From the NCBI GenBank assembly GCA_907165135.1, contig OU015568.1, positions 13,338,501 through 13,402,500 on the forward strand: 64,000 bases of DNA, in the 5' to 3' direction. The translations under genes were made by a program, and so were the position numbers. The DNA is from Oikopleura dioica. Lineage: Eukaryota; Chordata; Appendicularia; Copelata; Oikopleuridae. The notes below the pieces were generated by a model. That model had not been told where the DNA came from and searched no databases. It saw only the letters and a program-made list of their open reading frames with translations. Of this stretch, positions 55,601 through 64,000 are shown piece by piece; within the stretch, counting starts at the first letter, position 1, and every line of letters begins with the position of its first letter.

Positions 55601-56860
55601 GTTCGACGCAGATTTCAAAAAAACTTTGAACTCAATAAACAATCCTCTTCGAATACGCGATTTCACATTAAACTTTATTGACTACGCGGAAGCTGTCTCC
55701 GCGGACGAGCTGGAGAAGCTCATTGCTACACTTCCGGATGATCTTGCTGAGTCTGTGCGACAAGAACTGGGCTCGAGCAATTCTGATGCTTTATTAGACG
55801 TTAGCGGTTTCAGTGAGTTTGAAGAAATGATGGATGCGATTTTGATGCGCTCGGCACGAACAAGAGATTCGGACATAAAAATTGTGATGGAACATCTTAT
55901 CAAAACATCAAATCATGCTGTTGGTGTGAGATTCTTGGAGGCACTTCAGACGGACTCAAAGTTGCTCGGACAGTTTGATTACTTTAATCACATTCATCTC
56001 GAGTTCGCGTATTTTCTCTACACCTCGGATAGCTACTTGGACATCGTTGGCCACGAATGGGAAAAGAACCTTTTCAAGAATGCTAAGAAATATGATATTA
56101 GGTGAGTTTTATTCAATGAAGTAAGGAACTTGTAGACTCAGGTTTATGATGATTTCACCAATTTTACTGGAAAAACGATTCGAATCTTGGGGAACCTACT
56201 TCCATAAAAGTGTTGGCCGTTCGTTTTCGATTTATTCTTGGAACATCAAAAACAACCCAGACGACGATTTCATCATTCTCAGGTCAATGTGCGACTGGCA
56301 GTCGTTGTACAAACTTTGTGAAATGAAAAACTGCCCGACAATGTGGCGAAAATTTCTCGACAAGGCTGCGAATCATCACTGCGATTACGAATATTTTGTT
56401 CGCTCGTTTATTGAGTTCGATAACTTGAAAGGACTCAAACGAGTGCTTTATTATTTCAACTGGAAGGATTTTTCACTGCATGCAAGATTGGAATACAGGA
56501 TGATTCATGTAGTGAGGTTAGTTCGATAACTATTTGGTCAAATAATAGACATCTTTATAGGGAAATTGTTCAATCAAGGCGAGTTGATTTCATTGAAATG
56601 CTGGTCGAATACTTTGACGAAAAGGTGCCAAAATACGGATGCAAGGAGCTTCAAAATTTACATCCAGTCTTGATCGAACTCGAATTGATGCATTTGTTTG
56701 ACAAGATTCAGCCGCACTTGGATGCGCACTGGGAGTACAAAAATAAAACTCTGAAGAAAGGAATACAGAGAGGTAAATAAAGCTTTTAACATAAGACCTG
56801 AACAATAATCATTAATCTAAATCATTATTTTTAGTAGAAGAGCAACTAAACATCGTGTAA
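49636..56860 (+). CDS. Unidentified large helical protein, copy B, with an LTR element in an intron
   Basis: Paralogue of copy A, about 850 residues. Model exons: 49636-49869, 49907-50019, 54503-56101, 56142-56516, 56561-56772 and 56835-56860. The start MLRRARPRLKNFPSRQ and IEFAHATGKCSYGVRNG match copy A's first exon. The exon after the LTR element continues with CSKLLNILVNDLLKEF and IPYLSTINAHYLKNHVCLL. The last part contains VEYFDEKVPKYGCKELQNL, ending EQLNIV-stop. Joining 50019 to 54503 keeps frame and leaves a pre-insertion intron of about 80 bp, so the element need not break the protein. The flanking copy-A similarity on both sides is the main evidence that this is one gene rather than two. 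Function unknown. Confidence 0.65.
50060..50548 (+). repeat. 5' LTR
   Basis: Begins TGTTATAG and ends CTGCAACA. It contains CCTATATAAGG (TATA box) near 50354, GCAGAATAAATCGG (poly(A) signal) near 50472, and two hairpins of GATATTCTCGG with CCGAGAATATC. Compared with the 3' copy it has an extra 14 bp after TGTTATAG. Confidence 0.95.
50549..50572 (+). other. Primer-binding site
   Basis: TTGGTGTCAGAAGTGGGATT directly follows the LTR, the usual place and form of a gypsy-type tRNA primer-binding site. Confidence 0.75.
50862..52421 (+). CDS. 519-codon ORF of the LTR element, gag-position protein
   Basis: The first long ORF after the primer-binding site, hence in the gag position. The N-terminal 220 residues are mixed helical (MVYRYVLPRVLSIYPPTEH, ILWICKATFVCDVWKSKHG). 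The rest is disordered and rich in Asn, Gln and Ser, with two basic clusters like nuclear signals (PPAKRRKI and TKRARTL) and an acidic/aromatic end DTDFESFFAQLEAD ... TWKFF-stop. No zinc knuckle or protease motif is seen. It may be a diverged gag or a captured protein. The intact 519-codon frame in a young element suggests it is or was used. Confidence 0.7.
   Translation: MARSTYIDSGIQSDDRRNKLFMKCAPSQNHHLLKSKTNLSSKIEKFQFFDIVKMPIKSKQILYYFEDGTEKEMVYRYVLPRVLSIYPPTEHIQKPEKWQIIFDMIAIIEEIRRDTTEFIATQNFSVGQSEALYNHWLISQSRKRRDQREHLILWICKATFVCDVWKSKHGNITGIGTQVRVAFDKMFNGQQEFWRNFMKMDTNSETKIAKILMEQFKNKVETCLYGGRSTTTQGFSEGGKPRNRQAESGMVSMSQDSGHSAKNESRSKKRAQQVTEINKPEVLNEQFQEMYYAPLNNNASAVDIRPLPIITNHHSQQSSLQTKNQQLMNQTGNGGIQPSQQAFDSTDATGPPAKRRKIVGDSDSFFMANNTGEKIQAYQLPDNIDKILNLDGSQGNFTGNMHEGTHMVEPSNQLQSATTDQQTHRQTKRARTLSEQGSTNNDMNIILPNQSAESWNDNKSIEPDIRPANEIGEPNQNDSNNLNPPLPCLDADTDFESFFAQLEADNVKKFDETFTWKFF
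52427..52836 (+). CDS. Integrase C-terminal (GPY/F-like) remnant ORF
   Basis: Starts MIPPGVSGKLFTPWKRGF, followed by VVRKRCDKYTYIVTPIE and RRRFLVHRDRIRILHR. The W-K-x-G-F-V-V step and the final VHRDR match the small beta domain at the end of gypsy integrases. A GT-AG intron of about 70 bp (52607-52676) joins it in frame to a Glu/Ser/Pro tail with PRRKTRGQKVSY, as found at pol C-termini. No catalytic integrase core precedes it; the preceding sequence is the 519-codon ORF. It looks like the retained 3' end of a deleted pol. Confidence 0.6.
53039..53500 (+). CDS. RING-finger protein encoded in the LTR element
   Basis: A 153-residue ORF with a complete C3HC4 RING: Cys 74, 77, 89, His 91, Cys 94, 97, 109, 112 (ACLICLDTV, LHCNHTFCSEC, TCPQC). 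A basic cluster PKKKKVS near residue 42 could be a nuclear signal, and the C-terminus is Lys-rich. RINGs of this spacing usually recruit E2 enzymes as ubiquitin ligases. The start is the first Met of the frame; no spliced join to the upstream ORF keeps frame. It lies between the pol remnant and the purine tract, where some LTR elements carry env or accessory genes. Confidence 0.8.
   Translation: MKRKPNKDEINHQNDMHFDKESTENLRINDEEIEEKSNNSPKKKKVSYKENSQAKSTSRGSESQIQTNRLIIACLICLDTVKTPKQLHCNHTFCSECIDYWYLVSSKTCPQCRKNISWSVINGPKWKTNLINKFNEENIKEQKVTKRKKNFED
53501..53975 (+). other. Non-coding 3' interior of the LTR element
   Basis: AT-rich sequence between the RING ORF and the purine tract, with no supported coding frame. 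Confidence 0.5.
53976..53988 (+). other. Polypurine tract
   Basis: GAAGGAGGGAAGAG directly precedes the TG of the 3' LTR, the expected position for plus-strand priming. Confidence 0.8.
53989..54461 (+). repeat. 3' LTR
   Basis: Near-identical to the 5' copy over 473 bp, starting TGTTATAGTATGG and ending CTGCAACA. Differences seen are the missing 14-bp block, one base fewer in each of two T runs, and a G/A substitution in CCAAC(A/G)CGCGG. Confidence 0.95.
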
Positions 56861-57037
56861 AAAGGGTTATTCTCAAGAGAGGATTTGTGAGCTGATTGGC
56901 CAAAAGCTAGCTGCGCTAAGGGAACCGACGCGTATCCCCAGGGTCACTTTCCTGAAGAAAAAGAGATTCGGATAATCTTCTGTTTGAAAATCTAAAAAAG
57001 TGATGTGATTATTAAAAAAGTTTATTTTAGATATTAA

Positions 57038-57792
57038 ATGGGGCGATCTCGGTCAGAATCTGAAGAAAGAGGCCGGAAATCGAAAAAGGATAAAAAATCC
57101 AAAAAGGATAAAAAGTAAGAGCAGTCGAAATGAGTTTACCGATCTTCAAATTTTAAAGGCGAGATGAATCATCTGATGAAGAGTCGGTTGAACGAGTGAA
57201 AAAGTCGAAGAAGGAGAAGCGAAAGATCTCCAGCGATACCTCACCCTCTCCTCCAAGAAAGAAATCAAAGAAATCGAAGAAGAAAAAGTCCAAAAAGGAG
57301 AAAAAGTCGAAAAAAGAAAAGAAGAAAAAACGCTCGAAGTCGTCTTCGTCTGAAGAAGACTCTTCCGACTATTCTGACTCGTAAGCACTGATTTTTTTTG
57401 CAAAGTTTTGAGTGAATCTTTAGCTCTGATGACAGCTCAGAATATGAATCGTCTGATGTCGAATCCGAAAAGAGCGTCAAGAAATCGAAAAAGTCGAAGA
57501 AAGACAAAAAAGAATCCAAGGAACGGTCTAAATCTTTCCAGAAAGAAACTTCATTTGATAAAGCACTAAAAGCGTTCGCTATCGATAGAGGGATCAAGAA
57601 GGTTTGTGTTCATGTTGTAGCGTAGCGAATTTCGTGTCTTGATAAGTCATGATTAAAGTAGAAGAGTCATTTATCCATTTAACTAATTCTCATTTATCGC
57701 ATCCAAGTTAGACCCATTTCGTAGTCAGAAATGGTGAGTGAACGTCCTAACTTTTCTCGTTCTATATATTTCTGCATAGGAACGCACAGTGA
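57038..57792 (+). CDS. Lys/Ser-rich charged nuclear-type protein
   Basis: The start follows TTTATTTTAG and begins MGRSRSESEERGRKSKK. Exons 57038-57114, 57159-57380, 57424-57601, 57708-57733 and 57780-57792. The body is runs of KKSKK/KKEK alternating with acidic serine clusters, like many splicing-associated proteins. It ends with a more ordered DKALKAFAIDRGIKK. If exon 57708-57733 is included, the tail reads LDPFRSQKW then NAQ-stop, and the last two exons are shared with HPF1 in another frame. Alternatively the protein ends in the retained intron shortly after 57601. I do not recognise the family. Confidence 0.6.
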
Positions 57793-59540
57793 AACTCGAG
57801 CGGAAACGAAGCCCCGAGAAGCGCCGTGAAAGAACTCCAGTGAAGCCGAAGCTTGAACGGCGATCTTCTCCAGATCGTCGACGGGACGACGACCGACGCG
57901 ATTCCAGAAGAGATAGAAGTCCTGATCGAAAAGAACGCACGGACTCCCGCACCAAAGACAGCAGAGGTGACCACAATCAACGAAAAGAGCGAGAAAGAAG
58001 CCGGGATCGTTCCGACTCGCGAAAAGAGCGAGACCGCCACTCAAATGGAAGCGCGAGGGATCGAGATCGAAACCGATCTGATAGCCAGAGATCAAGGAAC
58101 GAGCCTGTTCACTCTATGGAGGTTGCAAAAGTTGACGATAGAAACAACGGCGGGCGGAAAAAGAACGGAGCCGACGAATGGTCGATTGCGCAGGAGATTT
58201 CAGTTGAGCCTGTTCGTCTTGCAGAAGACTTCGCAGATCCCGACAGAGAGCCGCTCGAGACTGCGTACGGCATTCAGTTTCCTCTTGATTTCTTCCGCCT
58301 CTATGAGCTCATGTGCAAGCTTTCTCCGGTACACTTAAAAAATGATCAATCAAGCTAACCCTTTCTAGCACGATCCTCTCACTTCGTTCAGCGTTGTTGG
58401 TCTTATCGCAGTCGGACCGTTTGAAGAGCTTCATAAGATGCGCCGATTCGACGGGTATTTACCTGACCCTGAGTGCCAGATGAAACTCAGCCTCCAACAC
58501 AGATACTACTTCGATCCACCAGAATTTCAGACGCTTTTCATTTCCAACAAAGATGCATTCCATCTTGGTTACTGGCGAATCAGGTAGGAACAACACTTAC
58601 AACTAAATTTTCGAGCGTTACCTAGCCCGGATCAAATGCCTGCCTACGTAGTTGGAAATGCAGGGATCAACAAAGTCGTTACTTCGGAGGGTTCAAATCT
58701 TTTCTCGGCTTTCAAAAACTATATCTGGATGAAACAAAGAAAATCATCAAGAACTGGTGCTTCGAACTTGAAGAAAATCTACGACGAGGTATTTTTACGA
58801 ATAAAACACTTATTTACTATCACTTTAGGTTGCCAAATTCTGCGAGGAAGTTCCTGACATCAATTCTGATCGTAAAAACGACGAGCTCATCAAAAAGAGT
58901 TTTCAGGTTAATTGTTTTATGCCTACTGTCTGTTTTATGTTTATTTTTCAGGTCGAGGCTAAATCTGCGCATGCAATGGGGGTTCTAGTCCCGTGGGACT
59001 TTCATTCGGGAGAGTTTATCCAAACAAGAATTTCCAGAAAAGCTGGCTACGGTCATATTGGGTACACGCTGGATGAAATTGAGCTCATGTTTTCCAATGT
59101 CGTCAACGCGATCGACGATGTTTCACGAATGAAAGCGATGAAGCCGTTCGATACACTAGCAAGTCGTATTGTTAATGAGGAAGACGGAAAAGTCGATGGA
59201 GCTATTCTTGGCATGGAGTTTGGACTCGATCTTTTTGCTTATGGATCCGAACATCTCCATGCAATCACGAAGAAAGTATTGATGCATTCATATAATGCGC
59301 TGAGGTGAGGTCTTTCTTCGACTAAAAGATCGCGAATTTTCATTTAGCCGCGGCTTGTGGGCACAAATCTTGGATCTTCATCTCGATGATCGGCGTAAAA
59401 ACGACTACCACCGGTCCGATGTCGGTCGGGATGGACGCATTGTCAGACAGAAAGTCGTTCCCCCGCGCACTCTCCTCGAGCAATTGAAAGGAAGACGAGG
59501 CCCTCGCGAGTTCAAAGGCGGCGCCGCGGATTGGAACTGA
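57731..59540 (+). CDS. HPF1: Histone PARylation factor 1 with a long basic N-terminal extension
   Basis: HPF1 completes the PARP1/2 active site so that ADP-ribose goes on serine. The HPF1 domain begins near FPLDFFRLYELMCKLSP and includes YYFDPPEFQTLFISNKDAFH, LGYWRISPDQMPAYVVGN, SAHAMGVLVPWDFH, the acidic loop GAILGMEFGLDLFAYGSEH (with the Glu matching the catalytic one) and SRGLWAQILDLHL. Upstream is an Arg/Asp/Glu/Ser-rich stretch of about 130 residues with RS/RD dipeptides (SPDRRRDDDRRDSRRDRSP), unlike the short vertebrate N-terminus. The ATG is followed at once by a GT-AG intron; a TAG lies just upstream in frame, so the start is fixed. CAG|aaATG suggests a spliced-leader acceptor. Confidence 0.9.
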
Positions 59541-60278
59541 CGTGCAATCTGGAAATCAATTGTGTCGCCACTGCCTGACCACGACCCACCATCAGAAACT
59601 GTCAATTAGAGCTCATTTTTAGATCAACTTTAATAGTAATATTTGAATGTCTCAAACGATGTAACATCATCATTGACCGTACCATTAGTCGGATAAAATA
59701 AAAATTTTCTCCAGAAGATTCCAAGATTTCCATGAAAATACGACTGGCACTCGCGCGTAACGATTCTTATGAGTCAAGTACAACCATTGATGGCTTGGTA
59801 AGCCTGTCTTACCAATATATTTTCGTAGCTCTCATACTAATATCAATCATTTTGAGTTCTTTTTATGTTTTTTTATAAGTATTTGCCTTATCATCTGTAA
59901 GCCATCAAGTACTTGACTCGATCATTTGACGAAGTCTGAACAGACTCATCTTGATTCAGAATGGCCATCAAACACTTTTCGCCCAAATACGCTCAGTATT
60001 TCGGCTAATTATATGGCTTTGTAAGGGCATTGTGACCAAAATGATTCAAGTCCAACTCTCAGCGAACTTGGATGAAGGAAAAAGTTATATCGTCTTTCTC
60101 AGGCGCATAACTTTTCAAAGTGATCATCTTGCAGTATCCAACACCAAGTCACTTCGTATACAAAATTAGGCTTGCAATTCATTTAATGGGCGTAGAGGGG
60201 GATCGTATACGAACTGATTTGTATGTTTATCATTTTCAACAAGCAATTGCTACAACAAACACTTGTTTATATTGTAGA
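59541..60278. other. Gap between HPF1 and MED4 with a possible small ORF
   Basis: TTGATTCAG|a precedes an ATG at 59961, as for other genes here, but that frame closes after 15 codons (MAIKHFSPKYAQYFG). An overlapping frame reads MIQVQLSANLDEGKSYIVF to about 60169. A small intron-containing gene may exist, but I could not build one in frame. The region ends with the MED4 acceptor. Confidence 0.3.
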
Positions 60279-61304
60279 ATGGGGCATGGAATTCGTGATC
60301 AGCTGCTCCAACTCGTTGATGAGGTAGAAAAGCTAACCACCGAGGTTTTTGAGGCGGTTCAAGAAGGCAACCAAGCGGAAAATCTACTCGAGTTGTTGAT
60401 GAAAAAGGTAGTTTATATTTTCTCTTGCTTGCTGGTAAACAAAGAGTTTGTTGAGACGAATACAAGCCATTACGAGTATTTCTTATTTTTTGTTTAGGAT
60501 CAGCAACTAACGGAATCGCTACGGATCGCGGATATTCAACTTCAGCTGCATCAGCAAATCACAGAATGTAACGCCCAGATTGAGCTGTACAACGGGCGCA
60601 TCTCGCGCTATCAAAAGAAGCTCTCCGAAGCCTCTGACAGTCTCCTTCCGGCCCTGTCACAGGCGAAGAAGCGCTTGAAAATAATTCAGGAAGCTGAGGA
60701 TAAAAAAATTCTCGCCGAAGATATCGTCAAGTACTCGCATAAACTGTGTGCCAGCCATTCAAATATTGCGCCAACAGGGCAGAGTTTTTTAAATAACTGT
60801 GACCTTCTCAACACTCGAGCGATGAGAAGCTAGACAAATAGTAAAGAACTCAATATCAGGCTGGCTTCCAGGTGATCCACGACGCCCCTACCCAACCGAA
60901 CACGACATGAGAGCTGGAATTCTTCATCACCTCGCTCAAGGAAACATCTCTATTCATCCTGACCAGGCAAAGCCACTGCCACAACTGGGCACAGATGGCC
61001 TCAGAACACTCATTGATAGCAAGAGCGATCCGAATAATCCCGGACTTGGTGCAACTTGGGTCCGTGGAGAGTCAAGCGCTAGTCAGCGAAATCAGCAAAT
61101 ACCTCCAGGTAAATTGCCTAGAAGATCAATCAATAAATCAAGGAGGAAAAACCCTGAAGTCTTCTCGGTTGTATTTACTTTTGTGAATAACGCTGATGAC
61201 CTTTAGTTTATATTTTCCTTTTAGGGGTGAATATCAAACCGTCAGGATACCAACAACAAGACTCCAGTTCCGATTCAAGTTCTGACTCCTCTTTCGGAGA
61301 CTAA
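60279..61304 (+). CDS. MED4: Mediator complex subunit 4
   Basis: A middle-module subunit of Mediator, which links transcription factors to RNA polymerase II. Four exons (60279-60407, 60498-60777, 60860-61108, 61225-61304). It has N-terminal heptad-rich helices, then DIVKYSHKLCASHSNIAPT and the family signature GWLPGDPRRPYPTEHDMRAG. The tail is Ser/Asp-rich, ending SSDSSFGD-stop, like the acidic serine tail of other MED4 proteins. The intron at 60778-60859 must begin with GG to keep the signature. The ATG follows TATTGTAG|a. Confidence 0.92.
60778..60859 (+). other. Non-canonical GG-AG intron in MED4
   Basis: The conserved IAPT-GWLPGDPRRP is obtained only by joining ...CCAACAG to GCTGGCTTCC.... 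The 82-bp intron then starts GGCAGAG and ends ATATCAG. A one-base error in the GGG run combined with a GC-AG intron is an alternative. Confidence 0.6.
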
Positions 61305-63984
61305 ACCTCTCACTGCCACAAATCACGAAATAAAACTTTGACAAACTAGCTTTCATAAATTTCTCTCGTGAATGAATTTTCATGAGAAAAACATTCTTTC
61401 TGGTTCAATGACATGCAAATCAGAACAGATATCTACCTATCTCAGAGCGTGTAATTATCTCAGGTCATCTCATGGTCAACAGTAAATTTATTATGACTGA
61501 AACGGCACCCCATTGCCCTTAGTAACGCTCTTCATAAATCTTGTCGCTTTGCTATTTGGAAGCCCGTTTTCCCTTTATTTGCGGTACTATTACACTGTCA
61601 ATATTTCCCCCATCGTGGTTGTGACTTAAAAACTGTCAGTTTGAGCTTGAATCCTGATTCAAGATTGCACTTTCTGTGATTTTTATCGATCAGGCGGCTT
61701 TAGTATCGTGTACGCGCCGTTTGTGTGAGACGGGATTATCTGAGGTGTCCAGTTTAAGGCTATAGTTCCGGAATAGTGATTTAAATCATTGCACCACCTC
61801 TGTCCTAGAGTGTGGTAAGGTCAACAAATGTATAAGGTTTCAGGCGCGGACGCAGGTGTGGTGCTCCGGAAGCTTTTAGCCCTAGGGTGCACTCCTCCAC
61901 CGGACATTGCACCAAGCGAGGTCTAGGAAAAATATACTTCCCGTGACGATCAAAGCAATTTTCATTGCGCCAGGTGGATCAAACGAGGTGGATTGTTTTA
62001 TTGCCCGCGAGAGTTGCGGCTAAGCTTTTCGACTGCTTGCCAAAAATTCTTGTGACTACTTCCAAAAGCTATTTTTGACTTGTTTCAGAAATTTGCCACA
62101 AAAATATATCCGGAACGAGTCATTTCTTTATTGTGGTTTCATAATTTTTTGCGCTTATTTTCATTGTACAGTTCAATTTATGAAGTAACAAGCGTGATTC
62201 GCAAGCTAACATTAGAGCATCAGAAATCAGAATTCACGAAAAAGGTAAACTCCTTTCGACCGTCTCGTGGCCCTCTCACCTCGCATCGGAATTTACTCTT
62301 TTACAACTTCCCCGGGTCATAAATCCCTCAACTTCTTGCTTGATTTTGCTTCCTGCAGGATATCGTCGAACTTTGAGTCTGCAAGATTCGGTGGGTACTG
62401 CGCGCGTGAGCACCCTACCAAGCAAGAAGCTCCCGTCACCAGGTGTTTCATTGGTGCTGCGAGCTGGGCGATGTGCCTTATGCGCTGGTGCCGGAGGTGG
62501 CTCGTAGTTGGCAGTAGTGTCGTCCGTGGGCTAGTTGAATGGTTTTGGCGTCGCGCGCCCCCTAACTGCGCGCTACGCTGCTCAACGAATACACAATTTC
62601 ATATTTCGTTTTACAATTCGCTTTAATTTACTATTTTCTCAGCACAAGAGTTAACTCGCCCTTGAATAAAAGAAACACAAAGAATCAGAGACAGAATTTA
62701 CAACGGATAGAGATAAGGGAAGAAGATGCGTTGGAATAGTTTCTCGCCGTTTTTTGCGGGACTGATAAGTGCACAGTTTACTGATGACCACTTAAAAGTC
62801 ATGGAGACGCATTTACTAAAGGTAATCATCAGATATAGAAGTTGTTGATAAAGTGTCCCCAGAAGAAATCCTGGCGCCGGGGGGTCTGTAAAGCGATCAC
62901 CACTGAGCTAGAAACACCCGGCTGTGGAGAATTTTTTAAGGCGCATTTTTGCGACTTCCGGGGCAAATATTTTCACTTCCGGACAAGTTACTTGTGTAAA
63001 GTGCTCTGTTCTCAAGTTGACCAGTGATTATACCCGCGCCTATAATGTGGGCATAAGTGCTGGTGATTATGCACCGTCTTTTGGTGCCTTAGCGTACTTT
63101 TTTAATTATGGAAAAACATCAGAAGACAGGGGGTATACGGAAAATAGGATAGGCTTAGCCACAAAGCTGTGTGCACAGCGTTTTTTCGCGCAGTGCTTGG
63201 GTGTTGACGTGCCCTGGGGGTTGAGCCCATGAAAGAGAGGGTTCTTTGAAAAACTTAACCCCTTGGAAATCAGATCTCGTTATTGCAGCACGTTCACTTC
63301 CGTGAAGGATCTGAGAGGGCACACGTTCAGTTAGCACCTTTTTAGGCTCCTCAGATGAAAAGAAAATGTAGCACGAAAAAAATTTTATGAGCTCCCAAAG
63401 TCGCATATGGCAGTAGCCATACCTGGCCTTCTTGAAAAAATACGAGTCGAGGAGCAATGAATAACATAGGCCAGCTGGACACCCTTCAACGCCCTGTAAA
63501 ACAATTTATCTCAAGATGATTTGGAGCGAATTATGAGTCGCTTTGATCTATTGTTCTGAGTAATTTGGCGTTATGAAATAACTTGTTCTTGCTAAAGTTG
63601 AAATCATAAAAGACTATCGCTACAGCTCTTAATGAGGGAAAATACACGGTTTTAATTTGACAGGCAACATTGTCGTGATAATCTGAAACAATCTGTATAA
63701 AATGACCGTCTTCCTCTTGCGGATAATTTTCGCTGGAACTCGAGATGTCAAAATCAAACCCCTAACAAGTGACTGTGACAAAAAGTTGCCGATCCACAAA
63801 ATTCCGATTTTGAGCAATCCGGAAAACTACGGTTAAAAGTAATGAAAATTTTTCGCAGCAACCACAAGCGAAGCTGCGCAATTTCGCCAAACTTTGACAC
63901 TTGCTGCGTTCTGCTTGCGGAAGAATTTATTTCACTTCCTGCCACAGTGACACCGCCAGAGCGCATCATCAGAACACCACCACC
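61305..63984. other. Gene-poor right-hand region
   Basis: About 2.7 kb with no supported exon. A block at 61840-61935 can form a stem (GTGCTCCGG with CCGGACATTGCAC) and contains GACATTGCACCA twice in variant form, but it matches no RNA gene I can name. A GC-rich block at 62400-62590 opens frames rich in Trp and Arg without family signal. Short frames at 62842-63232 likewise lack support. Confidence 0.35.
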
Positions 63985-64000
63985 ATGGCGAAAATAATTA
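63985..64000 (+). CDS. Possible start of a gene cut by the window edge
   Basis: CACCACCACCATGGCGAAAA at the very end has a good start-codon context, but only five codons are visible. Confidence 0.2.

Noticed and set aside
54771-56105. Treating the frame right of the LTR element as a separate gene
   Set aside because: Its frame opens upstream without a start codon, it continues the copy-A alignment from the exons left of the element, and a frame-keeping splice across the element exists.
57853-58338. Plus-strand frame inside the HPF1 exon
   Set aside because: It is the shifted frame of the RS-rich HPF1 exon; HPF1 homology lies in the other frame.
61840-61935. Structured GC-rich block as a spliceosomal or other small RNA gene
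   Set aside because: A stem can be drawn, but no conserved snRNA motif, promoter element or terminator could be matched.

Overview
The window looks like a gene-dense piece of a small animal nuclear genome. The most likely source is a larvacean tunicate (Oikopleura-type), although no marker gene proves this. Introns are mostly 30-90 bp GT-AG, and genes sit 40-250 bp apart. Many start codons lie directly behind a pyrimidine-rich AG|aATG, which is what a spliced-leader acceptor looks like, and several neighbours are spaced like operon cistrons. At least two introns appear to start with GA or GG rather than GT, a feature described in larvaceans. All assignments come from reading the sequence; no database search was run.

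Layout. 1-2.4 kb: two tandem-repeat arrays (about 57 bp and about 142 bp units). 3.4-10.3 kb, minus strand: an unidentified gene, an SLC35F-type transporter, MGAT1 (Golgi GlcNAc-transferase I), BCAP31, and a small single-pass membrane protein 54 bp upstream of BCAP31. 10.3-15.3 kb: long gene-free tract, then a three-KH RNA-binding protein on the minus strand. 15.3-18.9 kb: no convincing gene. 18.9-23 kb, plus: an inverted-repeat element, three tandem thioredoxins with different active sites, and the mitochondrial phosphate carrier. 23.2-32 kb: an unidentified gene, then acetyl-CoA carboxylase, whose coding exon is split by a hAT-like MITE. 32.5-33.1 kb: a foldback element. 33.6-46.8 kb: mitochondrial thiolase ACAA2, CCDC86-like, a small two-helix mitochondrial candidate, thymidylate kinase, RPUSD2, TTC29, fumarate hydratase and RAD6/UBE2A. 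46.9-56.9 kb: a tandem pair of unidentified paralogues; the second has a young LTR element in an intron. 57-61.3 kb: a Lys/Ser-rich protein, HPF1 and MED4. 61.3-64 kb: no convincing gene.

The genes are mainly housekeeping: lipid and mitochondrial metabolism (ACC, ACAA2, FH, phosphate carrier), redox, nucleotide and RNA metabolism (DTYMK, RPUSD2, KH protein), secretory pathway (MGAT1, BCAP31), and chromatin/transcription (UBE2A, HPF1, MED4). The accessory interest lies in the mobile DNA. There is a non-autonomous LTR retrotransposon that has lost reverse transcriptase but keeps an integrase-tail-like ORF and carries a RING-finger ORF. There are also MITEs in an exon and in an intron, and a foldback element.

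Several reading frames break by exactly one base at short homopolymers (MGAT1, SLC35F-like, KH gene, and the gene before ACC). This suggests consensus errors in a long-read assembly at least as much as real pseudogenes. Gene boundaries below are hand-made splice models.
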